Origin: Burhinus oedicnemus
Taxonomy: Eukaryota > Chordata > Aves > Charadriiformes > Burhinidae
NCBI GenBank assembly: GCA_008921705.1
Contig: VFFE01008410.1
Location: 819,957-883,956 of the forward strand
Direction: 5' to 3'
Length of the DNA stretch: 64,000 nucleotides
The notes below the pieces were generated by a model that was not told the origin of the DNA, searched no databases, and saw nothing but the letters and a program-made list of their open reading frames with translations. Positions 12,501-27,500 of this stretch are shown piece by piece. Made by a program: the position numbers and the translations under genes. The stretch's first letter is position 1. Each line of letters begins with the position of its first letter.

Positions 12501-15500
12501 GATGTACTGAAGTTAACAGAGCTCCGTAACTGGTGTATTGACTACTCAGTTTGAAGTGGTAAGGGATGGTTTTAGGACTGGGAAAAGGCTCTCTACCCCT
12601 CCACTGTTTATGCAGGCATTTTCTGACACCCATGACGTATACCTAGAAAAAATGTGGCATGTGCTGTCCTGAAATGTCCGATTTTCTTGTTGTGGAAAAC
12701 AATCATGTTGCTCTATGCACTATTTTAATAGATAAATTCTGCGGCAGACAAGAATAGATATTATTTCAAATACACACTCTCGTCTATATCAAAGACATTT
12801 ATGAGTCACTCATTGTAAGATCATAGGGGTAGAAATAAAATTAGTAGTTACCTTGCAGTAGTCAGTAGTCACGATTTAACTCTCCTCCTGGTGGAGAGAA
12901 CTGACTGTTACAGATTGCCACCACGGATTAAAAGTTCCCATGGTCCTCGGATTGAATTAAAATACAAGTCTGATGATTTTATCTTTTTAATTTAATTTGG
13001 TACTAGTTATGGCAGCTGACGTTTGCTGACAGTTTTGTAGACAGTGTCTTTTTGGTTAGTAAGGAATAGAAATTCCTAGTACTTTTACTCAGTTTCTACT
13101 CTGAGTATCTGCCGAGATCGGTGGTCTTTCTTCATAGTTGAGTGAATGGACTATATTTTGTTAGGACCTCTACAAGTCATAGGACAACTGGGGATTAAGA
13201 TACTAAAATGCATCATTAAAATAAATATTCCTTGGAAATTAATCACACAGGGTGAAGCCAAAGACTCACAAACTTTTAAATGTTCTTTTGAAGGATTAAA
13301 ATTAAAATTATGCATATATATATACATGATAGCATCAGAGACTGGGTATTGGGTAAAATGTCTGGGATATCACTATTTCCACCCCCCACTTTTTTTGTTA
13401 ACTTGAGCACTAAATATTCATGAATTCAGAGCTGAAAACACAGGTTCTGACCTAGATAATGAAAAAAGGCTCAGCATTTAAACTTCTCATGGCAGTCTTT
13501 GTCAACCACATTGATTATCATGAGTAACGTTTTTAAATTACCTGGATCCTTAAGTATTATTGATTTTAATTGAGATTTAAAAATAGGATTTGAATTACTT
13601 CAGAATCCCAGTGCTCTAGAAAATTCATATTTTTCTCACTTTATAATACACTAGATAATTAAGTTCACACAAGTCATCTGATAGGAACCCTTCAGTTCAA
13701 GCAAATCTGAGGAAGCCAGGGCACTGACTGCCCTCAACAATCATGTCTGCATTACAGTCCACCTCAAACAAAATGCAACTCAGAGGACACAAGCCTGGAC
13801 CCAGTGGTTGCCTTTCACGCAAATTTTCAACTATGCTTCAGATTGTCTTACATCTATCATACAATTGCACATTGCTTATGTAACTCCCATGAAATTTTTT
13901 CTCTTTTCTAGGTCTATTTTGAGTTTTTCTTTTTCTTCTTAAATTAAACTTACATTTCAATTAACAGCTAGCTTTACAGATGTTTGTAATGATTCACCAC
14001 CCCACCCCACCCCAACTTCCAATAACGGGTACAGAAAAACCAGTATCGAGCACAGCTGAACTAATGCAAAAGGAAGCATTTGTTGGTACTGCATATCTCT
14101 TCTTCATTTATCTCCCTTTTGTGTACACAAGCCATCATACACAACTAAGGAACGGGAACAGTGGTAAGTGCTATACCAGCTTCAGTTATTTTTATGGCTC
14201 CCAGTTTACCTCACTATCCAATCCATTTTCTGGTACAGCAATGCTAGAACAAAATAAAACAAAGAAAACACCGATCTCAAATGCATGTGTCAGCTATTCA
14301 GATGAACTTGGGTTTTTTTAGCTACAGAATACAGATTCTTCAAATAGCATAATCCTCATCCCGCACAAGCAACACCACCTGAATGGACGTGCTAATCATT
14401 TTCTCTATTAGGTTACCAAGGATCTGTCCGCATTCCCTGCTTTATGGGCTCTTGGGAAATCAGTCCAGGGGTTGGTAAAGTCAGATCAAAAAAGGTCTTT
14501 TTCTATTATTTTTGTTATCAGACCTAATGGACACCAGTGCTCTCATTTTCACACTTATGCCTGTAGGAGTAGCAGCATTTCTACAGAGGCTGTGCTCCTT
14601 GCTCAAAATATGGATAAACAGGGGAGGAATGTGAGGAGGTTTGAAGCTGTTGTAGGGGAGCATCAATTAGCCTGATCGTGTTTTCAGAGCTGTTGTTGCT
14701 GGAGAAAGCTTTACTGTCTCAATTAATTTTCTCAGTTATTTCCATTAAATTCAATAGAAGACACAACTTTTAGCTAGGAACCTCTGCAAATTCAGTGAGG
14801 AAGTTAGATAGAGCTCCTTCCATGTTCAAGGTAGTTTATTCTCACATATCACCACCCATAATCCTGAACCGACCAGGAAAAATTATTTACTGACTATACC
14901 GACAGTGTAAGAACTTCTGTAGTCTCCCTCCTATACTGCAAGATCTTAAGTGGTTTCCTGTGCTAACAGGAGTGAAAAGCTTCTAGAGAGCTTCTATGTG
15001 AAATAAGGTGTCATTTTTGTGTCATTTTTTGATCACAAATGAACCCTAAGCCATTTTTTTTACTGATGTTTGTTTCTTCTTCTTGTCCCCTAGTTTTTCA
15101 AGTTTTGCAATTCAAACGAAGTCTTAAAAGAGCAACTTGCTACAGATTCTTACAATGGGTTATGGAAATGTTACTGGAACTAAAAAATTCATACATTTTT
15201 GTTGTTACCAGTGTGTCATTAATTTCCATGGTTAAAATAACAAGTATTTGCATGACGAATACTGCATTAGAAATGAAATTCCCTCAAAAACTTACTTGTT
15301 GTTACTTTATCATTCAGATTATCATAATCCACAGTAAGTAATCATTTTAATTCTTAATCTCAATTTTAATATCCAGAACTACTTTCCTATTAATTGTAAT
15401 TTAAATAACATTTTAAAGATTGCATGTGAGAGTAGCATAGCAAAAATATTTAGGATGGCATGAGTTTATTTTGTAATTGATTCCTAAACAAGTGATTTGC

Positions 15501-18500
15501 AAATTCTTCTCTCTTCATTTTCCTGCTGTATTTTGAGTAAGCTTCTGTATTAACTAATACTTTTCTAGATATCAAAGAAATTATTCAGTCTTTTACATTC
15601 CTAGACTTTTAGCTGCTTCCTTTAGTGACACTGAAAATCGCTTTTCTGTATAGTGTGTAAATTTAAAGAAAATGCATTGGCAGAACTAGACTTGAATACT
15701 GCAGGAAGAGAATTCCTTCAAAGGAGAGATTTCTCTATCTCCCTTTTTCTTGTTCTGTTTAGACACATATTACATATATATTCCTGCTTTCCAGTAAAAA
15801 CTACTGAACTCAAACTTCAAGAATCAGGGGTAAAATAAAACTTAACTATAAATGTTGGGGGTTGGATGGAAAGAAAGAAAGAGGGAAACCTGTCCCCTCA
15901 GTTAGCTGGTGAGGCCACAGCTTGAGTACTGTGTTCAGTTTTAGATGCCACAGTAGAGGAGGGACACTGAGGTGCTGGAGCGTGTCCAGAGAAGGGCAAC
16001 GAAGCTGGTGAGGGGTCTGGAGAACATGTCTAATGAGGAGAGGCTGAAGAAATTAGGATTGTTTAGTCTGGACAAGAGAAGGCTGAGGGGAGACCTTATT
16101 GCTCTCTACAACTACCTGAAAGGAGGTTGTAGTGAGACAGGAGCTGATCCCTTCTCCCGAGTAACTAGAGATAGGGCAAGAGGAAATCAGTTCAAGTTGC
16201 GCCAGGGGAGGTTTAGGCTGGACATTAGGAAAAAATTTTTCACTGAAAGAGTTATCAAACACTGGAAGAGGCTGCCCAGGGAGGTGGTTGAGTCACCATC
16301 CCTAGATGTGTTTAAAAGTTGTGTAAATGTGGTGCTTAGAGACACGGTTTAGTGGCAGACCTGGTAGAGTAAGGTCAATAGTTGGACTCGATGATCTTAA
16401 AAGTCTTTTCCAACCTAAACGATTCTATGATTCTATGATTCTAAGAATGTGTTAAGACATTTCTCATTTGGAAGTATAGATCAAGAGTTAAAAGAATGAT
16501 AGGAAAGAGCAGTACAGAAAACTGTCAGTCTGTTTTCTCATCTATGCATGTAGACTTTGATGGTATTTACGCTATCACAGAAGTTGTCAAAAGTTACAGG
16601 AAGCTCGAACTGGAGAGCTAAGTCTGCCACCTCTCAAGGGGATTTTACTTTGGAAACACTGTCCCTACAGCTAATATTTATTTTCCTCTCCTGTTATACT
16701 TTGCATCAAGCTCTTTTTCTTCCTCCCAGCACCACTTACTGATTGAGCTGTTGTCCTGGGAAATGAATCAATGAGGTTTGTGTTTGTTCTTGCCCCTGTG
16801 GAAGACAGTATGGAAGCAGTGGAGCCTGTTGCTCTATAATGACTGCGTCTTCTGCCTGGGGAGGCCTAGTGCTTGGTTTTGCCTGACATCCTGACTGCTC
16901 TGGGAAAGCACAGCTGCTGATTGCAGTCCTGATGGCCTAGAGAGGACTCCCTGAGACAGCACACTAGGTCCAGCAGGCTGGATGCTCTCAATAGCACCCC
17001 AGGAAGCCTCCTGTGTCCTTTTTTTGTGACTCCCTCCGTACATAACCACCTGTCTTATGCACCACGGGGGTGGTTTCATCTTGCCAGGCAGCAAGAAAGC
17101 CCATTCCTGCTTCAGAACAGCTGAGAACACAGTCACTTTGGTGAACTAACTGTGGCACCTACTGGCACATGAATGAACCAAAATGTATGTGGCTCCCATA
17201 TAAAGATACTCTTCCAAAGCAGCAATGCATTGACTGCAAAGAGACTATTTGCAGTGAGAAACTGAGAGAGCACTTAGGGCACAGCAGGTCAGTCAATCCG
17301 TGCACCTTAGCATAGCTACCACGGTACCAGCTGGACGCACAGGTATTCATTTCCCTTGAGGAGACCATATTCTTCATTCATCCAATATTTCTAACTTTTA
17401 AGGTAGACTGAAACTAGCAGTTTCCTTCTAGCAAAGCAGAATATTCAAATCATTTGTCTTTTCAAATGCAAAGAAATATTCAATAACAATAGAAACTTTC
17501 CCCGCTTCCAGTAACTGGACAGAAACCCATCCTTTCTCCATCACCTTTTCTAGTTATCAGCCAGACCTAAAGCAGTCCCAAACCTAAATGAAAAACCTCA
17601 ACGTGTTTTGTGTAAAGACTGACCCAGAGTATTCTCTCATGTACTCAGGAGCAGGTGATCACCTAAATCGTCTGTATCACTGGCCCTCAGTAGAAATGAC
17701 AAGTGCCAGCTATTCTTGGCTTTAAAGGGGCTCTTCCCATTATAGAGATGACAAAAGTTCCTATACTGACAAGCTTTTACTCTTTCACACCTGTTTAACG
17801 TTGTGTTAAAGCTTTTATGTACATTTCCAGAAACACTAATAATCTGAAGTCCATTCTGAGGAGGATGGCTAACTGTAGGCCACAGTTCACTACATTGCTG
17901 GTGATAAAACATTTCCTGACAGTGCCGCTCTTTGAACACGAAGAAATAGGACAATCCTTATAATGTGGCCTCAAAGTTTGACTACGATAAGACATATCTT
18001 TGTCAGCTCTATACCACTGTTACTATTAATCAGGCAAGGGAAGCAGGAGACCTGCATGGTTGAGCAGGGAGCTTCTGAAAAAGCTCACGTGGAAGAAGGA
18101 AGTTTACAGTATGTGCAAGAAGGGACTGACCACTTGGGAAGATTACAAGAATGCTGCCAGGGTATGTGGGGATGAAACGAGGAAAGCCAAGGCCTCCTTG
18201 GAATTAAATCTGGCAAGGGATGTCAAGGTCAACAAGAAGGGTTTCTTCAAGTACATCAGAGGAAAAAGGAAAACTAGAGAAAATGTGGGCCCTCTGTTGA
18301 ATGAGACAGGGGCCATGGTGACAGATGCGGAATTACTGAATGCCTTCTTTGCTTCAGTCTTTACTGCTCAGGCCAGCCCTCAGGAGTCCCAGACTTTACA
18401 GGTAACATAGAAAGTCTGGAGGAAGGAGGACTTTCCCTGGGTTGAGGCAGATCAAGTTAGAGATCAGTTAAGTAAACTGGACATCCACAAGTCCATGGGT

Positions 18501-21500
18501 CCTAATGGGATGCACCCGTGAGTGCTGAGGGAGCTGGCAGAAGTCATTGCTGGGCCACTCTCCATCATCTTTGAAAGGTCCTGGAGAACAGGCGAGGTGC
18601 CTGAGGACTGGAGGAAAGCCAATGTCACTCCAGTCTTCAAAAAAGGGCAAGAAGGAAGACCCAGGAAACTACAGGCCAGACAGCCTCACCTCCATCCCTG
18701 GAAAGATGATGGCATCTGGAGGAAAAGAAGGTTATCAGAAGCAGTCAACATGGATTCACCAAGGGGAAGTCATGTCTGACTAATCTGATAACCTTCTACG
18801 ATGGCGTGACTGGACGGATAGATGAGGGGAGGGCACTGGACACTGTCTACCTTGACTCCAGCAAGGCTTTTGATGCTGTCTCCCAAAGCATCCTCATAGG
18901 CAAGCTTAGGAATTGTGGGTTGGATGAATGGACAGTGGGGTAGATTGAAAACTGGCTGGCAGATAGAGCTCAGAGGGTTGTGGTTAGTGGCACAGAGTCT
19001 AGTTGGAGGTCTGTGACAAGTGGTGCTCCCCAGGAGTCAGTACTGGGTCCAGTCCTGTTCAACATATTCATCAATGACCTGGATGAAGGGATAGAGTGTA
19101 CCATCAGCGAGTTTGCTGATGACACAAAACTGGGAGGGGTGGCTGACACACCACAAGGCTGTGCTGCCATTCAGCGTGACCTGGACAGGCTGGAGAGTTG
19201 GGCAGAGAGAAACCTCATGAAGTTCAACAAAGGCAAGTGTATGGTACTGCACCTAGGGAGGAATAACCCCATGCACCAGTACAGCTTAGGGGCTGACCTG
19301 CTGGAAAGCAGCTCGGTGGAAAGGGACGTGGGAGTCCTGGTGGACAACAGGATGACCATGAGCCAGCAATGTGCCCTTGTGGCCAAGAAGGCCAATGGCA
19401 TCCTGGGGTGCATCAAGAAGAGTGTGGCAAGCAGGGTGAGGGAGGTTATGCTCCCCCTCTACCCTGCCCTGGTGAGGCCGCACCTGGAGTACCGTGTCCA
19501 GTTCTGGGCTCCCCAGTTCAAGAAGGACAGGGAACTGCTGGAGAGAGTACAGTAAAGGGCTACAGAGATGATTAGGGGACTGGAACATCTTTCTTATGAA
19601 GAAAGGCTGAGGGACTTGGGTCTTTTTGGTCTGGAGAAGAGAAGACTCAGATGGGATCTCATCAATGCTTATAAATACTTAAAGGGAGGGTGCCAGGAGG
19701 ATGGGACCAGTCTTTTTTCAGTGGTGCCCAGTGATAGGACAAGAGGTAATGGGCACAAACTTGACCATAGGAAGTTCCATCTGAACATGAGGAGGACCTT
19801 CTTCACTTGGAGGGTGACAGAACACTGGAACAGGCTGCCCAGAGAGGTGGTGGAGTCTCTGACTCTGGAGACATTCCAAACCCACCTGGACATCATCCTG
19901 TGCAACCTGCTCTAGGTGAACCTGCTCTGGCAGGGGGGTTGGACTAGATGATCTCCAGAGGTCCCTTCCAATCCCTGTGATTCTGTGATTACCTTACTCC
20001 GAGTAAGGTCTAGTGTGCCATTTTTTGTCCACTTATGAAATAGTAAACTATGGAGAACACTAAGCAAAGATAATGCCTACAATCGCTCTGGGTGAACTGT
20101 GGAGGTGGGCTTCATTCTTGTTTGATCAGGAAGTCAGAAGAATGTCTTTCCATAACAAGAGGCCAACAGCTAGCAGGATTACCTGTGTGACATTCTACTC
20201 TAACAAGCATTTGAGATAAATGAACGGAGACAAATGTTAGTGTCCCGCTTATTAAAAAAAGTTATTTAAGCACTTCTGACTTTTCCAGCAGTGTTATTCA
20301 CTTGTATTCCAAGTGCTCTAGAAACAGCAGTCACACATCACGAGCATCACATGAACTCTGTGTCCTTACAAAACCTTCTTTTATATTCCACTTCACAAAT
20401 GAGAAATCTGCAGCACTGAAATGCCTGGTGCTGGAAAACTAAATAATAATCAGTTTCCATCTGTCTATGTGAGATAATACAAGAGGCTACAAATATATGA
20501 CAGCTCCATGACTAACATTCCCAAGAGACTTCCACTGTGCTAGAAATGGCTTTCACCTAAATTCTGAGCCCTATTTTTTTCCCCAATTGCATACTTTCCT
20601 ATAATTGGTTGCACTAACAGAGCTCACAAATTACCTTTGGAAAAAAAGTGTTTCTAATAGTCACTTGCCAATTTTTTTAGGCAACGACATTAGAGGCAGA
20701 GATTTCCAAAGCAATCAATCATTTTAAAAAGTATACTAGGAAGTTAATAAACTTTTACATCCACAAAGTGTTACATCACAAGAGGTGGTCTTTTTGCCTA
20801 AACAATGTCACAACACTGAATATTTGCACTTAAGTACTTGTTAGCAATTCCAATAAATGAGTTTTCTTTTTTTAAAGTATGCGATATATTTTGATAGTGA
20901 CAGAACCTCAGAAATGTATGCAAAACTCACAAGCACTTCGTAAAAACAGAAGCTAGGTATGTTGACCAAACAATCCCTTTGATATTATTTGTTTGCCTCT
21001 GATGTTATGAATTAATTTCCTGAAGTGTATTAAGAATTACAGTATTCCAATATACTGAACAACCTTCACAGGTGGTCCAAAGCTGCCTCTTGAGTTTTTC
21101 TTTTTTTTAATTAATCAAACGAACAGAAGTAAATGACGGATTATTTATTGAAAATTCAATTACCCATGTATAAGCAAAATTTGGGAATATTAATATCACT
21201 AGATATCTAGGATACTTCTTTTCCACAACGGATTTTACACCAAATTTACCTTGATAATTTAACATTAAGGAATGAAAATGCTTTAGCACTTACAACAGGT
21301 ATGTGCTACATATTACACAATAGCTGTAGGTTTTCAACATAACATATAACAGAGAAACAATGATATGAATGAAAAATTAAAAGAACAAAATACAAACTAC
21401 AAAAGATGAATAAATATCAGCAGTTGAAAACCATAAGAATAAAAATGAGCATGTGGGGGGCCAATCCTGCACTTCTATAAAATAGTTTCAAATCACTATT

Positions 21501-24500
21501 ACAAGCAAAAAAAAGTATTCAGACTGTAGATTCCCACAGAGTCATTGGTTTTACAGCCAAAAGGACTCAGTGCAAGCATCCAGTCTGATTTTCCCCAGGG
21601 TGTGTATTTCCTGTACCAAATAAAAACTCTTTATGTATGTGTAAGTAAATCTTTTAAAAATGATGTTAACTACTGACAGTCTTTGCATAGCAGAAAATCT
21701 CCCAATGTCCTGTGGTAACTTCCTTCACTGGTAAAACATTGCAGTTCATTTCCTTGGTAAATCTGTCTAGTAGGTGTTCAACTCCGAGACTGCAGAGCCT
21801 TGTGTCATAAAAATAGGTTCTTTCCAAGCAGGTAATAGGAATTATTTATACCCTCACTCTACCTTCTGAATAGAAAATTCGTGGCTATGGAAGAGATGTA
21901 AAAGACTCAAAGCTGAGGAGAGGCTACTTCTGCTGTGTTTTTACAGTTTTGGACCAATCTTTTGTTCTATCATTTCTACCATTTTCTACCATCCATCATT
22001 TAGCAACAGCATGAGCAAACCACTGGGTGTAAGAAGCACGTCTGAACAAAAGGCTGAAAAACTTCACAGAACATACAACAAAACAGCAGAGGTGAAGAAG
22101 GAAAAAGCATGGGAGAAATTTGCAGAATGGCATTGTGGTTCCTATGCTCTACTGTGTAACTAAAGACCTTCCCACTGAGACAGCCAGTTTGTTTTTTAAA
22201 GATTCTTTATGAACACCAAAGCATGCTTGCCTGGAGTACAGTTATTTTTCACTAATTGTAGAACTAGCTGGATCTTTTTTTTTCAAGGCTTAATCCAAGT
22301 CCAATTGACTCTGGCAAGCATTAGTTAGTTATTTAATTGCTAGTTAGTGACATTGGTAAACTTTAGATCTGGTGCTTAAAACTGTAATTCTCTACTGATT
22401 AACATCTTATGCACCGTTTATTCCTGTGCAGGATTGGCTCCCTCATCTTACAGTTTCTGAAATGGCAGAACTAGAAACCTTTATTACTAACCGATTTTAA
22501 TCTACAGGAAACAGCTGAAGCAAAACACAAGGCAGCACACTGCACATATAGTAACAGAACATCTTATAGGAAGGTTTCCTTTTCCCAAGAAAAATCAGTT
22601 CAATCGGTTTCTTACATGATTTTCTGAGGACAGTGTAAGGCTTGTGAAAGCTGATGCAGTCACCCAATGCTAGAAGATATCTCAATTTTATGTGTTTATT
22701 GTTAATGTGTTTAAGTGGAGACAACTTATTCACACACAGAGAATACTGTAAACTATACTGGCTGAAAGGCTGAGATCCAAAAACTTCATGCTTTCTCTTT
22801 TCTCTTAAACTTCATACATAGTAAAACACCAGCAGAGTGAATTAAGCACTATAACTGCAGGTACTAAGCCTTAGTGAGGAAGCAACTTGAGTTAGAATTC
22901 AGCGTCCAGATTAGCAACCATTTTCATCAGATGTATATTAGTATCTCTCCCAACTGCATAATTTGTTATGGCGTTTCAATCTGCTCAGAACCAGTGATGA
23001 ACAGTCCAGGGATTCTAATTTGCTCAAACCATTCTAGTTATCAGCTAAAAATCTCACACACATGCCTGTTGCAAAGGACCAGTGAGCATTTAAATAATTA
23101 CTAAAGTATTAAAGATAATATCAAAGCTAGAAGAAATTTTAAAAATTGTTACTGGACTATTATTCCAAGACCTTAAACACAGATTCAATTTTAAGCTTGA
23201 GAACACAGTTCTTAAATTTACCTGAAATCTGAGCTTGATCAAACCAAGCACACACAGATGAGGTTTTCTGGACTTGTGCCAGAGGCTGTTCAGATCAGTT
23301 TGGTAGACCCAGCAGTTAAAATAAATAACTACTTTTGTGAATTCACATTCAAAAACTGTCTCCACTATGCTCTGCTCCCTAATATTTCTCCTTCCTTAGG
23401 AAACACATTGCTTATGCTCAAACCGGTGAGGAAATACCAGTCCTCTTTGTCCTGCTAGTCACACAGTCCTAGACTTCCCTGTCTAGCAGGTATGAACAGC
23501 ACAAAAACATTTGGGAAAAGAGGCATGGGAAGTCTCCGGCTCTATTGAAGGAATGGTATGAAGCTTCTGTCACTGAAGCAGTGTCTAGTACTGCTCTGTC
23601 CCCTGTTCATCCCTGCTGTGAAGTCCAGCCCATAGTCAAACCCAGGGATGAACCAGACTCTTTTGGAACAGAATGAGATGGAAAAACTCTGCATAAATAG
23701 CATAGTAGTTAAAAAAAAAACAAAACCAAAACAAACAAAAAACCCCACACCATTCAATTTATTTTTTTTTCCCCTCCAATTCCAGCCAGGGAAGATGAGT
23801 TTGAATTTCAAGGTTAATAAAGACAGTGTTTGGAGATTGGTGGTTTTCCCGCTGGTAGCCTGTCATCCATCCTGTCATCCATGCACGGGCCTCTTTTACT
23901 TGCTTGCAACAATAAACAAATAATTTCTATTTCCTAACTCTACTTGCTTGTGCCTCTTGAGTTTTGCTAGTAATCAGCAGCAACACGATACATCTGCTGA
24001 GCACTACTAAGCACAGGCAGCCAGCAACGAACATTTTAGACTTTAAGCATTTTTAGCGTCTGTCTCTCTTCCTTCACAGGATTCCCAACCTATGAAAATC
24101 TGCTAACAAGAGCAAGTCAGGCCCTTAATAGATGGTCATTTTGAAGGACAAGGTATTTTGCTAACAGAAAAATGTTGATTGTTCTTGTTAAGCAGTGACT
24201 TTCGTGATGTACTATTTAATTAATAAACCTAATTTATATTTGCACAGTGAGCCATAAGGGTGATGGTATGTTCCCAGAAGATTTTTTAGTAATTAAATTT
24301 TATAGCTTCCTAAGCATCTTATTCTCTACGCTCAAAGGAAAACACTGACATTTTTTTTTTCCTTCCAGACTCTGCTTATAAACAGGATGCTCTGCCACAA
24401 GCTACAAAAGAGAAATGAAAATATCACGTTAATGCTTTTGGAACACATTACTTACTGTGGTGGCACAGTGGATGTCTTTCCATACATTGGCTTCCCTGGA

Positions 24501-27500
24501 GAGATCTGAGACTTCAAAAAGGTTATCAAGAATAACTTCCCCAATCATGTCATGTCTAGAAAATCTGTCAAAATCATAAACACTGAAATGCAATTTCCTG
24601 TTGCTGAGTTGATCATAGGCTACAGGAAACTGAAAGGTTTCATCAAAGACAGGATTTAATGTCTTTCTGTGAACTCGTGTCTGAAACTTCTTTTTTCTAT
24701 CTGGAAGCAGATAAATCTTAACGTAGGGGTCGGATGTTCCTGTGAAGTCTTTAGCAGGCAGATCTAAGGCTTTGACAATTGTAACAGCCAGAAGTTCATT
24801 CTCATAATCATACCGGAGAGTGAAGTTAAGTTTTCCACATGTTTTCACATCTTCTTGTTGCCCATCAGAATCCACAGACTTCTGTTTGTAGAGTTCCGGT
24901 TTTATTCTCCCAATGCTGGTTGTCGTCTCTCCCCTTTGCAAAATCGGATCTGTCCCCATGTTAAAATCAACACTGGACACTTGCATCTGCCTTGGCAAGT
25001 GCCTCCTGAAAGAATTGTGCCTGCACACATACACATACACACACACAAAACAAGTCATGGTTATCTCCGGGAAAAGACCTGGCTGTTACTAAGCAGAAAA
25101 TACAAGAAGACCAAATTAGTAAAGGTTCCTCTCTCTAAAATAATTTTAAAATAATCCCTCCCAAATTTTTTGCCAGTGTTAAAACAACCTTGAGAGGAAG
25201 TGATCATTCAGAATGAACTTCTTGGCCCAAGAGACACCCAGTGTCCTGGCAATGCATATATTTATAACCTTGTTTCAGGCTATGCAGCCGAAATGCAACT
25301 CAGGTTCTTTCACAGAACAAGTTGACAGTTCCAACATTGCTTGATCCCACTGTGCCAGGGCCTGAGTAAAGTACAGTCAGGCAGAAAAACAATCACTTTC
25401 AGAACTGTCATCAATAATTCCTGGGTTTTGGAGGCATTCCTTGGTGGTTTTCCAATCAAATATTCACCAAGCTTCACACCGATCACTGTGAAAGGCACCC
25501 GAAAAGGCCACGCGGAGCTATGTCTGGAGGTTTTCAGCACAGTGCTTTGCCATCCTACAACATTTTAAATACACCTGCTTGGCATTTGCTAGACTGGGGT
25601 ACAGGCTGCCTCCTCCAGTCATACTGGGAACATTTTATTCTGGCTGCAATACATTTCAAAGTTTTGGTCAACATTTTCTGTTACAGGTTTTTTTTTGCTT
25701 CTGTTCTCAGACTTGGCTGTGTAGCGTACGAGAAAGCTGATTCCTGTACTCCTAGCAAGAAACAGTATGTTTAAATCCTCGTAATTCTGAATACAGTGTT
25801 GCATAAGCATATGTATTTATGGGCTTATCTTGACTCACGAATATCAATGGAAATTTGTGTCTTTCCTATTAAGAGTGAAATCAAACCCCTGGTATGCCAT
25901 ACAGCCTTAGAGTAGTATAAAAACACTGGTGAAAAAGCTTCATAAAATTAAGCATCAGCAGATGCCATTATGACCTCACTGTCCAGTTTATTTTTTGGAC
26001 ATTTTCACACTTCCTTGGTACTTCACTGCCCCAACAATCTGTACTGGAAAAGCTCACTACCTCCTCCTGTGAGCTTACTTAGTTGCCATTAAAAAACAAT
26101 TTAATTGTCAGAATTTCCTCTGCTTTTTGCAATCAATTGCTTATTAATGCCAAATGCAGCCTTGCCTTATTGCTTTGTTTCCCTGTGGTGTTGTGTTCTG
26201 AAAACAAGAGGTGTCACAGCTGTGTGTTTCTTTCTTTAAATCAGAAATGCAAATTGTCCATTTGAAAGCAACCAGGACTCATTTCATAGATATTATTTGT
26301 ATTTTTGCTGTAAGTGAAGTGGTTGCAGAAGGCATGAAGCACAAAACTACCGCAGTTCAGCTGAGCAGAGATACAAGAGGGTAATCTGCAGCCATTAAAT
26401 AATAGACAAGAACGTTTCCCTTTTTGGCTGTTTCAGTACTGGTAGGTGCAGGGAGCAGTACTATCGTAACACAAGAATAGGAGAGGGAGAACTTCATAGT
26501 CTAGATTTGAAGTAGCTCCAAAAAATCCAGGTGTTTTGATCTCAAATTTAGATGAACAATACACCCCTCTCATAACACATTCTACTCTTCTTTTTTTGCA
26601 GACGGACAAGTTGAACAATTTTCTTTTCTCTTAAATGTTAAAACTCACTAAATTCATAGTATACAATGTCTACATTGGAATGGATTGAGGAGTCAAAAGG
26701 CCCTAACTAGTCAGAAAAGTACAATATTGTCCTCAGGGAGTTTCAGGGCTGCCTTTGTGCTTTTGTCCTCCGAGAAGTCCAGCCTCGTAGGTGTGCTAAA
26801 CACAGGGAAGGAACTGAACTCCATCCAAAGTGTCGTAGCTATAAATGTTTGGGTATGCAGTAATTTAGGCACTAGCTCTCTAGTATCTTTGACTCATAAT
26901 GAAGTCCAGGAAGACCTGTGTTACTGCTACTTCTATCAATGTTAATGAAACCTGCGCAGGTAGGCTTTCCTGAGTGCTCCTCACACCTGCAGCTCTAGTA
27001 CTGAGATGCCCAGATAATCACGTTCAAACCCTGCCATCGACAACCAGTAGAGAAAACTGCCTATGCAGGGGAAACTGACTGTATGGCATTTCCAGTTTGA
27101 GTGGATACACAACAAATTCTCTTTCCCTCGACTTCTCTTGCATTTATGAAGACCTGAGTTAGTATTTGTAAAAGTAACATATAAAACCCCACATCTATGA
27201 TTTCTAAGGCACCAACCTTATTTCAAATTTTCAAACTTTAGGCATGTAAGATCCTCTAGTGAACATAGTCACTGCTGCGAGATGTCACTAAGTAAAACAG
27301 TGCAGCTGTATGGCTGTTCCCTGTGGGAACCAGCAGCACTTTTGCTCTAGTAAGCCGAAGTTCTAATTACATAGCGCCTAGAATCTGTTCTGAGTCACAG
27401 CATTTCACCAAGATAGCTAATTGGTCTGTTAATTATTAAGATGCTTCATTGTTGTCATGGCAACATATTTATCCTCCTTTGTTCTGCAATAACAAAGGAA

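Noticed and set aside
17637..17995. Two overlapping minus-strand frames next to a CR1 as a coding exon
   Set aside because: They lie inside SYT10 intron 3, where no SYT10 exon is missing, and match no family I know.
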